From contig JAUCBJ010004440.1 in the NCBI GenBank assembly GCA_032718475.1, positions 55,527 through 119,526 on the forward strand: a DNA stretch of 64,000 nucleotides, written 5' to 3'. Of this stretch, positions 22,383-31,820 are shown piece by piece; position 1 is the stretch's first letter; every line of letters begins with the position of its first letter. The translations under genes and the position numbers were made by a program. The notes beneath the pieces were generated by a model that searched no databases, was not told the origin of the DNA, and saw only the letters and a list, made by a program, of their open reading frames with translations. The stretch comes from Nemertoderma westbladi. Its lineage: Eukaryota > Xenacoelomorpha > Nemertodermatida > Nemertodermatidae.

Positions 22383-23189
22383 TTAATCGTCTCCTTCATC
22401 CACATCTTCTGGCTCTTCTTCTTCATCGATATCTTCTTCTTCGTCATCAAGCTCCTCCTCTTCGCCGGCTTCATCAATAGCCTCATCGTCGAGGTAGTAA
22501 TGCAGCGGGTTGGGCCAGATGTCGTCTTTAATAACCTCCCCGAGCTCATCCGCACCGGCGTCGTCAGAATCTTCGAACCAACAGAAGAAGCTCTCCGGAA
22601 CCCCCGGGGCTCTCTTCGAACCCGCCGCCAACTTCGTCCCTTTCCCGGACTTCATCGTTAAGTCTTTCCCATTCTTCCATGTGATCACTGTAGAAGTAGC
22701 TACAGGATCGCCACTCTCGTTGATACGAAACTCCTTTTGCAAAACAGTTTCTTGAAAGAAAGGGTTCTCTTTAAAGGAGAAACTTATTTTATAACCGGAT
22801 TTTACGTCGTCGAATTCTGCAACTTCTAACTTGGTCATAAACTGCAACGCTTCTGTGTCGCCTTCATGGAGAAAGTCGGAGAATACGGGGTGGTTAACCA
22901 GCGTAGTCACCCAGAAGTTGGGGACTTTGGAGATAAACTCCGCGCGTTTTTCGAAGAAGGGTCGTCTCTGTTTGTTGTACTTTTGTTCCACCGCGAGGAC
23001 TTCCTCCGACGCACGTTCATTTACCTCGTCGATCTTGGTCTGCAGTTCGTCAATCATTTCGATAGCCTCACCCTGGTCGAACACCTCCCCAGTTTCATGG
23101 TCGCCCCCGCCATCCATCACCCGCTTAGAGCTGTCTACTCCGTTGTTTAGGCCTAATTTAGGAATTTTTGATGCCGGACCGGTTGACAT
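22383..23189 (-). CDS. SET: SET / template-activating factor I (NAP-family histone chaperone), intronless
   Basis: An intact 268-codon frame from a true ATG at 23189. It has the SET plan: a disordered start with KIPKLG; a dimerisation helix at about 38-75 ([19 protein letters not shown]); the NAP earmuff domain at about 85-230 with [20 protein letters not shown] and [20 protein letters not shown]; and a strongly acidic tail from about 240. SET binds histones, blocks their acetylation and inhibits PP2A in the nucleus and cytoplasm (family knowledge). Length matches the family (about 270-290 aa). Vertebrate SET has several introns, but here none interrupt the coding region, so it may be a retained retrogene. 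A 5' UTR intron is possible, since a GGTAATC donor-like word lies upstream near 23264. Confidence 0.92.
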   Translation of the reverse strand: MSTGPASKIPKLGLNNGVDSSKRVMDGGGDHETGEVFDQGEAIEMIDELQTKIDEVNERASEEVLAVEQKYNKQRRPFFEKRAEFISKVPNFWVTTLVNHPVFSDFLHEGDTEALQFMTKLEVAEFDDVKSGYKISFSFKENPFFQETVLQKEFRINESGDPVATSTVITWKNGKDLTMKSGKGTKLAAGSKRAPGVPESFFCWFEDSDDAGADELGEVIKDDIWPNPLHYYLDDEAIDEAGEEEELDDEEEDIDEEEEPEDVDEGDD

Positions 23190-23800
23190 GATTGCGGATT
23201 ATTGAGTTTGTATTTTGATGTGAAAGATACAGATAGAGACAAACAGCAGCACAGAACTAGATTACCTGAATTTAATAAACTTACTGCAGTACAGGAGTCA
23301 GGCAGTACCGGTACTGTACGTCAGTATGTCCAGATCTACACATGTCTGCATGTCTGTGAAACTTAGGCTTAAAACTGTACAACAGTAGGCCTAACTGCAG
23401 TCAGGCAGTAGGCAGGTCGGCCTATACAGTTCAGCAGTTTGTTGTTGTTGTACTACAGATAGCCAGCATACCGGTACAGGAGTACAGCATACAGGACAGC
23501 AGGATAGACTACCAACAGTACTAGGTCGACTGCTGTACTGTACTACGCAACTACGGTACAGTACTACCTGGTAAAATATTTACAGTACAGGTGGGGAATA
23601 TGCAGTTTGGGCCTTTCGGGTACGGTACCCACACGGCCATTGGATTTTTATACTGTATGAAACTCGCTGGTTACAGCAGTGGCGGCCTCAACCCTAATTA
23701 AAACTGTCATGTAACCCTAACCCTAAAGTCATAATCTAAGAAGTTTAGCGGAATTTCTGATATTATTGCCATTAACGGCCCTTATGGGCAACAGAGCATT
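23190..23800. other. SET upstream region, non-coding
   Basis: No TATA box is evident. The stretch is rich in CAGTA/TACTG words, including GTACCGGTACTGTAC-like palindromes near 23310-23480. A poly-C run follows at 23806. Confidence 0.45.
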
Positions 23801-23804
23801 TTCA

Positions 23805-23995
23805 CCCCCCCCCCCCCCCCCATGCAAAATCACACCCCGGTTAAAATTCCCTAGTGTATTCTCACTCCCGGCCCGGGGTGTATTTTCCCTAGTGTATTTT
23901 AACCCCCTAAAGGGAAAACTCACCCCTGCATTTATCAATTTTCACACTCCATCCCCGGTTAAATTTCCCTAGTGTATTCTCACTCCCGTTGTATC
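23805..23995. repeat. Short repeat module: CCCCGGTTAAATTTCCCTAGTGTATT
   Basis: At least three copies of CCCTAGTGTATT(C/T)T(C/A)AC occur here in direct order. Related modules appear at 24300-24430 and, inverted, at 26260-26335. Confidence 0.6.
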
Positions 23996-24779
23996 CTGGT
24001 ATCATCACGTAAATTACGTACCTTACTTAATAAATATATAGCTGGGATAGATACACTTGTATAACCTCACTTATACTGTATACCTCACCTCACCGTCACT
24101 TATAAATGTAGTAACTGTAGATTCTGTAGGGCCTTTCGCGCAGCATGTGAGTTCAATGAAATAAATATACAGTATGTATAAAGCTCTGATGAATGTTCAA
24201 TTTATTAATTCTCGAATCTCGTAGCCTTGTACAGTATTAGATAGCACACTAGAAAATAAACGTAGGGTGTAGGGTAGGTTTATATAAGTACATCGTATTT
24301 AAATTAATAATGAAATTTAAAATATCATGGGGGTATGGGAGTAAGAATACACTGAGGGGGGTGAAGTTAAGTTTCACTAAAATATCACCCAGAGTAGTTT
24401 CACCCCCAGTTTCATACCCTAGTGAATTCTAACCCAGTAAAAAATCCGCATTCGTAACGCATGGGATGGTGCATATTTCACGCATTCGTAACACATTCTG
24501 AAATGTTACATACAGTAGATGAACCATGCGATACGAATGCGAAAACCAAACCAAATACGCAACCTTTATTCGCATATCGAATCCCGCACATTCTACGAAT
24601 GCGTCCATAATCTTATACGAATGTTTCCCGCACACTATACCAATGCATCCCGCATGTTATATACGAATGTTTCCCACGCTATACGAATGCGTTACGAATG
24701 TTTACCGCAGAATTTTTATTTTTTTTTATCATTTCGCTACAGTTTACATAAGTTTATTTCATAGGTTATTCATAGTTTA

Positions 24780-24992
24780 ATATTGTGGGTTTGTTCAGAA
24801 GTGGAAAAAATGGGAGCGCGTCACCGGGGGTTGAACCAGCGCTATACGCACGTTTCGGCCTAACAGGCCTCATCAGTAGCGCTAACCAGCTCAGCCACTA
24901 GCCCCTGACACTCGCAGTCCCACCTAATCCACTTCTATTTTCTATCTTCTATCCAATTCCATTTTTTCCACTTCTGAACAAACCCACAATAT
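24780..24992 (-). mobile_element. Pol III/hammerhead MITE, intact copy A
   Basis: The ends are perfect 34-bp inverted repeats beginning ATATTGTGGGTTTGTTCAG, flanked by TA on both sides. On the minus strand the interior reads like a tRNA-derived Pol III unit: A box TGGCTGAGCTGG (24886-24897), a perfect match to the consensus; B box GGTTCAACCCC (24827-24837), one mismatch. GUCA/UGAC and GGGG/CCCC pairings close an acceptor-like stem. A complete hammerhead ribozyme occupies the place of the anticodon arm. It is nested in the larger inverted-repeat element; a partner copy is at 14832. Confidence 0.8.
24839..24882 (-). ncRNA. Type I hammerhead ribozyme motif
   Basis: Read on the minus strand: stem I GCGCUA, core CUGAUGA, stem II GGCC with loop UGUUA, GAAA, a 2-bp stem III (AC/GU) with loop GUGC, then A and stem I partner UAGCGC. 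Stem I pairs perfectly over 6 bp, stem II over 4 bp. All core bases (CUGAUGA, GAA, A15.1-U16.1) are present. The predicted cut is after the A at 24845 in GUA. Short stem III is typical of metazoan type I hammerheads, which often need a dimer to cleave well. Activity is not shown. Confidence 0.85.
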
Positions 24993-25016
24993 TACACCTT
25001 TAATTACAGTTGCAAC

Positions 25017-25900
25017 AGCTCATCTCCAATTTATTTAATTCATAGTTTACACAGTTTGTATATTAACAGTTTACAACTGTTAAAACGTGTCCATTTTATT
25101 TTATGTTTTTTAAAATATACTTGATATTCCGAATCGAATATGAAAGCCTTTTTCAATTTCCCCAAAAAAATGTTCAGATTTAATTCAAGAGCACGCAATT
25201 TCAGACGTGGATCGTTATAGTTCTGATGATTTTATCATCTAGAATATTAATTTCAAGCTTTTAATTAATTTAATTAATCTTATTAATTATTATTGATGGT
25301 TTATTATTTTTTATGATATTTTATTATTATATTATTTTATTATTATATTATATTATTTTATTATTATCATAAGAGTTTAAACGGACAATTGATGGGTGTT
25401 GTATAGAAAAAACTCAGTTTCTTGCTATATTTCGATCTCCTTACGGATGACCGTCTTCGGGCAGTAATTTAATAACCGGTACGTTGGCCTATCAGAAATT
25501 TATTTTATACTATTTATATAAATATATTTTATTATTATATTATAGTAGTTTATTATTATATTATATTATTTTGTTATAAGTGTGCTATAAGTATGCCTAC
25601 ATACTGTAGTTCCTTAAGTTAATACAGTAGTTGTATGTTGTCACTATTTATCTCACCTAGCCTACAGTACATTACCTTTACATTATTACAGTATATCAAG
25701 CATGTTGGTAAAGGGAACAGGTTTACATACCAAAATAATGGGGAACCAAAATATTAAACGGGAGTTAAGAATTACTGGGCAACCCATTAAATATAGGCCT
25801 ACAGTATACAATAGTAAAAGTACATGGGACTGGCTGACTGGTAACAAAGGGGGGAGAGCTACTAACTAATAACACTATGTTCGATTATTTGCCGAATTGT
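25017..25900. other. AT-rich interior of the inverted-repeat element
   Basis: TTATTATATTATTTTA-type low-complexity runs lie at 25260-25580. No gene was seen. Confidence 0.5.
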
Positions 25901-26649
25901 GATTGGCCAGTATTACAGTCTGTACGGTACTCTAATTGAGAATGCTTTGCACGCGTATCGCATGCGTCACGAATGGACCACGAATAATTTTAAGCGTGGC
26001 GCGGCTAAGCATTCGTATCGCATGTGCCATGAACGAATGAACCACGAATTATTTTTTGTGTGGAGTGGAAGCATTCGTATCGCATGTGCCACAAATGTTG
26101 AGCCACGAATATATTTACAAAGTGAAATCTCACATATGCGATATTAATACTATACGCATTCGTTAAATTATTCGGACTGATGAACCATTGACGAAGGCTT
26201 CACGAATCTTAAATAACATTGCACGCACCTTTTACGAAATGCGTTATGCATGGGGATTTTTTACTGGTAACCGGGGGGTGAAAATGCACGAGGGAATTTT
26301 CACCGGGGAGTGAATTTTTAGGGGGGTGGAAATTCTCTGCTACACACAGGTAAGCAGTAAGGTACGGTACACAGGGAGGTACAGTCCAGTAATAAATTGA
26401 TGTTGATTGAAGTTTTGTCCACCTCCAAGCAGCCAAGGCTCCAGGCAGATAAAATTCCGCCAGCCAGCGACTGATGAACTGGCTGGTCTGGGTCTGGATG
26501 GGTACAATAAATTTTTATGTATTTCATTCATACAGTCCAGCAATCATGAGCTGAGAATAATTTATTATAGGGCCCTACAGTCTGACAGTACTGCAGAAAA
26601 GTAAAGCACCCAATTTTCAGATTTTGTAGAATTTCAAACCGGTGTAACA

Positions 26650-26735
26650 GGAAAATATGCCCCCCCGGGAAATGTGCCCGGGGGGGCATATTTCCCTAGG
26701 AAAAAATGCCCCCCCTTAGGAAATTATGCCCCCCC
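26650..26735. repeat. G/C-run palindrome
   Basis: ATGCCCCCCCGGGAAATGTG and its complement form a hairpin at about 26657-26692, followed by two further ATGCCCCCC units. Confidence 0.6.
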
Positions 26736-26744
26736 TGAATTATA

Positions 26745-27112
26745 CAATAAACAAAACTTATTACTACTAAAACTTACAAAAATTATACAAAACAATAAAC
26801 AGTCACTTTACCAAATGAAGGAAAGGAGCAGGTTACAGAGGCAGGCCTTTCTAACCAAAACAATAAACGATCATTTAACTAATTGAGGGAAAGGAGCAGG
26901 TTACAGAGGCGGGATTTTCTAACCAAAACAATAAACAGTCACTTTAGCAAATCAGGGAAAGGAGCAGGTTACAGAGACGGGATTTTCTAACCAAAACAAT
27001 AAACGATAACATTACCAATTGAGAGAAAGGAGCAGGTTACAGAGGCGGGATTTTCTAACCAAAACAATAAACAATCACTTTACCAAATCAGGGAAAGGAG
27101 CAGGTTACAGAC
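26745..27112 (+). repeat. Tandem repeat, five ~70-bp units (GGGAAAGGAGCAGGTTACAG)
   Basis: Each unit has GGGAAAGGAGCAGGTTACAG, then AGGCGGGATTTTCTAACCAA, then AACAATAAAC and a variable CACTTTACCAAAT part. Odd and even units differ slightly, hinting at a two-unit period. Single copies lie at 5.7 kb and 41.92 kb. Confidence 0.8.
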
Positions 27113-27221
27113 TTAAAAAAAGCTTGGAGCTGCTCGGCGCCCATACAACACCACCAGCACAATTACTGTAGGAATAAACTTGGGGATATGAATGTTGCGA
27201 ATAATAGCATAAACTCTGAAT

Positions 27222-27801
27222 AATAAATATTACGCTACGCGTACAAACTACTCAAACAAAATGCAGACCAAATACTGACCGACTACTATCAAGCCTAAAT
27301 AAACTACAGTATATGCAGACTCCGAAATGATTAGTTAGTATGCGTTCTAACCTAGTAGTACGACTTATTCTTTCACAGGGGGTTTACCTCACAGCACTTG
27401 AAGCCCCTACTTTCCTAACTAGCACTTTATCGGACAGATGCTCTACACACACCAAAATTTCCTCAGACCCAACAAAAGCCAGACAACTATCCAGCCTACA
27501 AATTATCTAAATAAGAATTATACGCTACCTGTACAGACTACACAAACAAAGTACAGACCAAACGATGGCAGACTACTATCAAGCCTAAATAAACTACAGT
27601 ATATGCAGACTCCGAAATGATTAGTTAGTATGCGTTCTAGCCTAGTAGTACGACTTATTCTTTCACAGGGGGTTTACCTCACCGCATTTGAAGCCCCTAC
27701 TTTCCTAACTAGCACTTTATCGGACAGATGCTCTACACACACTGCAATCCGTTCAGACTTAACAACAGTTAGACAACAGTCCAGCCTACAAATTATCTGT
27801 A
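27222..27801 (+). repeat. Direct duplication of a 290-bp unit
   Basis: Two copies, 27222-27511 and 27512-27801, are offset by exactly 290 bases, for example CAGCCTACAAATTATCT at 27492 and 27782. They differ at scattered sites. No coding content was seen, and solo-LTR origin could not be tested. Confidence 0.75.
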
Positions 27802-29180
27802 CAATCTGAGCAGGCTTACACGCCTTCTGCTCAATATTGGCCTACAAATAAATAAAACTGACAGAAATAGGCCTAAGTAAAATCCCAATAAAAACCAGGC
27901 GTCCCCGATTAATTATTAAGACCTACTGAATAATCAAAATCGAATAATACTGCTGTAACTGTACTGCTGTAGGTACCGGTCCGGGTGATCAAGCAGTCAG
28001 GCCTACAGATTACCGGTCGACCGGTACTTTCGACTAGATTGCTTACACCGCAATCTAGAAGCTATATCTGTTATTGTTTGCGCTTTTAAGACCTTTGACA
28101 GTTTAACCTGCCAAATTAGGATGTCTTTTAGATGATAGATAGTCTTTAGCCTATGACGAGTATTTGATACACTACATTAGCCGAAGCCAGTCTATGCGCA
28201 ATCATTCACCCGCTGGATATACCCGGGAGACTGAATTCGGAAGCTTAATGATTGATGGTGTAAGCCTACTGTATTATTCGACTGATCGCAATATATAATC
28301 TCTGACAAATATTATTCACTTTCGGGAAATATTAACAGTTCCTTTAGGACGTGGCGCTCTAAATATGTAAACAGAGTTATGACTTAAACCAGACGCAATG
28401 AGATGGCTATAGATTCACGTATATGGCGCATTCTTTAGGAGATGCTTTGTTATCAGTCACAATCATACACAATGCTGCACAATGCTACACACCAATCTGC
28501 CGACCTTCACTAATTTTAGTCACATACAAAGAGAATAACAGACAATACATGTAGGGCCTATAAAATAGCATTAGATTCACTTCACACCACTTAACATAAG
28601 TCGCAATCGTTTATATGTAACCGGTCTCTCTAACCTTTAGTATATCAAGAAGATTGGGGTGTCTGACAATTGATTAGTATTCCAAATATAATCTTCCATC
28701 AACAAATATAATGAATAACCGACAGCAAAAGCAGTAATGTTAAGTAAGATATGCATGATATGTTTAGATAACAGATATACGTTCTATAATTAAGCCTACT
28801 AATGTTAAGCTAAAGACTGAAACACGGAGGTGCCAAAAGCCGGTGTTCTTAGGCTCTGGGCAAAAACATATACTGAACTACTGAGTTTCTGTATCCAACC
28901 TCCAACACAGAGTCAAAAAACGCTCTGATTGGTCGACCGAACAAAGAGAGAACAAAGAACAAAGAAATGTTCGATGTGGCAATATCAGCTGTTAGCCGTC
29001 GTCATGGTAGCCACACTGTTTTCAAGAGTATTTCGGCTTTTGTGTCATAGAATTGCGGATTATGTCCGCTAAAGTACACATACAGAAGAAATTACTTTTA
29101 TGTCCTCTAAAACACCAGTACAGTAAGGACACGGCCCTTTTATGCCTGGTAAACCAACTACAGAGTACTTTACGGGGAAA
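27802..29180. other. Non-coding stretch
   Basis: No gene was recognised. Near 28920 a CTCTGATTGG CCAAT-like site occurs in a segment loosely resembling 51530-51600, perhaps the promoter end of a retroelement. Confidence 0.4.
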
Positions 29181-29184
29181 ATAA

Positions 29185-31230
29185 CCGGCTAATTACGCAA
29201 AAGCCTTTACAGATTCCGCAAATCACATCACGACCACAGACGCTATTCTGACAATTACTGAGCAACTACAGGAAACACTTGACAAAAGCAGCTCTGCCTG
29301 TCTGATATCGGTAGATCTTAAGAAGGCTTTCGATACGATATCGCACGACATACTATTAAAAAAACTGTTACGGTATACGATGTCGTCCGGTACAATTACT
29401 GGGTAGTTTCCTACATAACAGATCGCACTATGTCTCTATCGATGGTATTACATCAGAACTCACAGTGGCCCCTTGTGGAACTCCACAGAGGGCTATACTC
29501 AGCCCAATTTCACACCACTCTCTTTGCAGACGACACCACTTTACTCTTCAACCACAGTAACGCAAATTAACTTTGAACTTGAAAAACTGGATACTTGGCT
29601 TATTGATAATAATTATCCTTAAATTAAAAAAAAACAGAATATATAATCCTTAACAACTCAAGGCACACGATAACCCAGCCAATTAAAATACCTTCCACCA
29701 CATTAACTGAAACTTCTGCCTCTAAATTCTTTGGAATATACACCATGACCCGTAATATAGTGTCATTTTCTGATGACACGGACCCCCCCCCCCCCCCCAA
29801 ATTTTTTCTACAAATCATTATCATATTGCTTGAAATTTGAAACACAACTAGTTCAACTCACCATGGTTGTTACCATGAAGCCGGAATTTTCGCTTTTGCC
29901 TTTAAATTTTTTCTATAAGTGTTTTAGAAAAGTGTCTTTTGCGAAATCGCACCCTCTGTATCATTGCCATTCTTCACTTTAGTCGTAATTTTTTCATATC
30001 AATAGAAAGCTTGCGTTGAAAGGATTCCAAATATGTAACAATGTCTGAATTACGTTGAGAAACAGCTGAGATATAGGCGTTCAAAGATTGCAAGAATTAT
30101 TGTTCACTGCATGCCATTTATTGTATTTAATAAATACACAATATTCTGTCTGGAACAATTTGTTTATGTATGATTAGCTTATGCAATATAGATATTGTAT
30201 AGGCATTCCGCTGTTGCCTACCAACTCATAAAATAAATAACACGTTCTAGAATTTTGTGTATTTATTAAATATAATAAATTGCTTGCAGCGAACATTAAT
30301 TTTTGCAATCTTTGAATGCCTATATCTCAGTTGTTTCTCAACGAAATTCAGACATTGTTACAGATTTGGAATCCTTTCAACGCAAGCTTTCTATTGATAT
30401 GAAAAAATTACGACTAAAGTGAAGAATGGCAATGATACAGAGGGTGCGATTTCGCAAAAGACACTTTTTTAAAACGCTTATAGAAAAAATTTAAAAAAGG
30501 TGAAATCGAAAATTCCGGCTTCATGGTAACAACCACGGTGAGTTGAACTAATTGTGTTTCAAATTTCAAGCAATATGATAATGATTTGTAGAAAAATTTG
30601 GGGGGGGGGGGGGTCCGTGTCATCAGAAAATGACACTATATTACGGGTCATGGTGTATATAGACAACAAAATTAACTGGAAAATCCATTGTGAATACATT
30701 TTAGCAAAAATATTTTTTAGTATAAAGTGCAAAAGTATTTTTTCAAATTACGTCATATTTTACCATTAAATATACTTAGAACTCTATATTTTGCGCTAGT
30801 TCACCCTCACATACTTTATGGCATTACTTTATGGGGCAACAGTTATAACACAAACATAAACAAAATAAAAATTAAAGTAATAATAATATAATTCGAGCCA
30901 TTACCTTCAGTCACTACCAAGCTCATGCAGCACCAATATATAAATCCCTCAATTTCTTCCTTTAGATAAATTGTTTGAACTCGAAGTAAATAAATTTATG
31001 TTCGACATACACAAGTTTAATTAAACAAAAGCTCTACAGTGCATATCTCGCCCCACTAGCTCTATCCATCATCACGTAACCAGATCTGCATCAGCTCAGA
31101 ATTTATTCCTCGCGTTAGACTAGAACTTTCCCAAAAATCTTTGAAGTTTTCAGGCCCCAAAATCTGGAATGAACTGCCCCCAGTTTTAAAAAATTCTAAA
31201 TCCAAAAAATCGTTATCAACCAATCTAAAA
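29185..31230 (+). mobile_element. Decayed Jockey/CR1-like reverse transcriptase, split by a foldback element
   Basis: The plus strand shows SACLISVDLKKAFDTISHD near 29310, a broken region, then FADDTTLLF near 29530. After the 915-bp foldback insertion it continues as IDNKINWKIHCEYILAKIFF, ALVHPHILYGITLWGNSYN and a final FSGPKIWNELPP near 31150. Many stops and frameshifts make it non-functional. Interior parts of the reverse transcriptase are deleted. Confidence 0.7.
29741..30655. mobile_element. 915-bp foldback (palindromic) element
   Basis: Two arms of about 410 bases are near-perfect inverted copies joined by a loop of about 90 bases. The ends are CACCATGACCCGTAATATAG and its complement. 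Each arm carries a poly-C/poly-G tract (29776 and 30601). It interrupts the reverse transcriptase frame between FGIY and IDNK. The flanks read TATA on both sides. Confidence 0.85.
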
Positions 31231-31820
31231 TTAATATATCTTGATTCGTTATAATCAATTTACATATATAACAATTAAACATGCATAAAATCACAAATAT
31301 AGTATAATTTTTAACATTTTTATTTTTGAGACAGGTCCCAGCTAAGGTAAATCCTCGCTGACGTAAGCATTTTTTCTTATAAACCGATGTTTCGGAATGG
31401 GTTGTGCTATCGAGTCCCCCCCCCCCCCCCCCCCCCCTTCCTCTCCCAATCCACCCCAAGTTTCACAAATACATAGATGACTTTTGCGCACGGTGGCAAG
31501 CTACACTAGCTTTGCTACAGCTAATAGCCACCGGGTGCCATTAATCCCAGTAAACATAAATATTTTTTTTTCTCGTACAGTACTACAGTGTAGTTGTAGT
31601 TGTACTGGTACTGTAGTTATTGGTGTTGGGGTGCAAATATATTCTATCAGTATCTGCTATGTGTCCCAAATTTCCTGTCAATCACTCCACACTAAATTCC
31701 AACTCAACTCCCAATTTCCTCTCCTCTAATTTACTATACAGGGTGAAAAAAAGCACGTAGCTTCTAGAGGAACTCCATTAATAAGCGAATAAGCCATCAT
31801 TAGACTGGGCCAAAAACAAT
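31231..31820. other. Non-coding stretch with long poly-C
   Basis: A poly-C tract of over 20 bases lies at about 31416. No gene was seen. It leads directly into the 36-bp satellite. Confidence 0.5.

Larger units (their letters stand above)
24300..26335. mobile_element. Inverted-repeat element, non-autonomous, with CGAATGCG subterminal repeats
   Basis: CCAGTAAAAAATCC at 24434-24447 is matched by its complement at 26254-26267. Outside both lie CCCTAGTG/CCCTCGTG modules. Inside both, about 250 bases are crowded with CATTCG/CGAATG words in opposite orientation, for example CATGCGATACGAATGCG near 24527 and CATTCGTATCGCATG near 26012 and 26072. Clustered subterminal motifs are typical transposase-binding arrays. 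No transposase frame was seen and target duplications could not be fixed. The hammerhead element (24780-24992) is nested inside. Confidence 0.55.
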
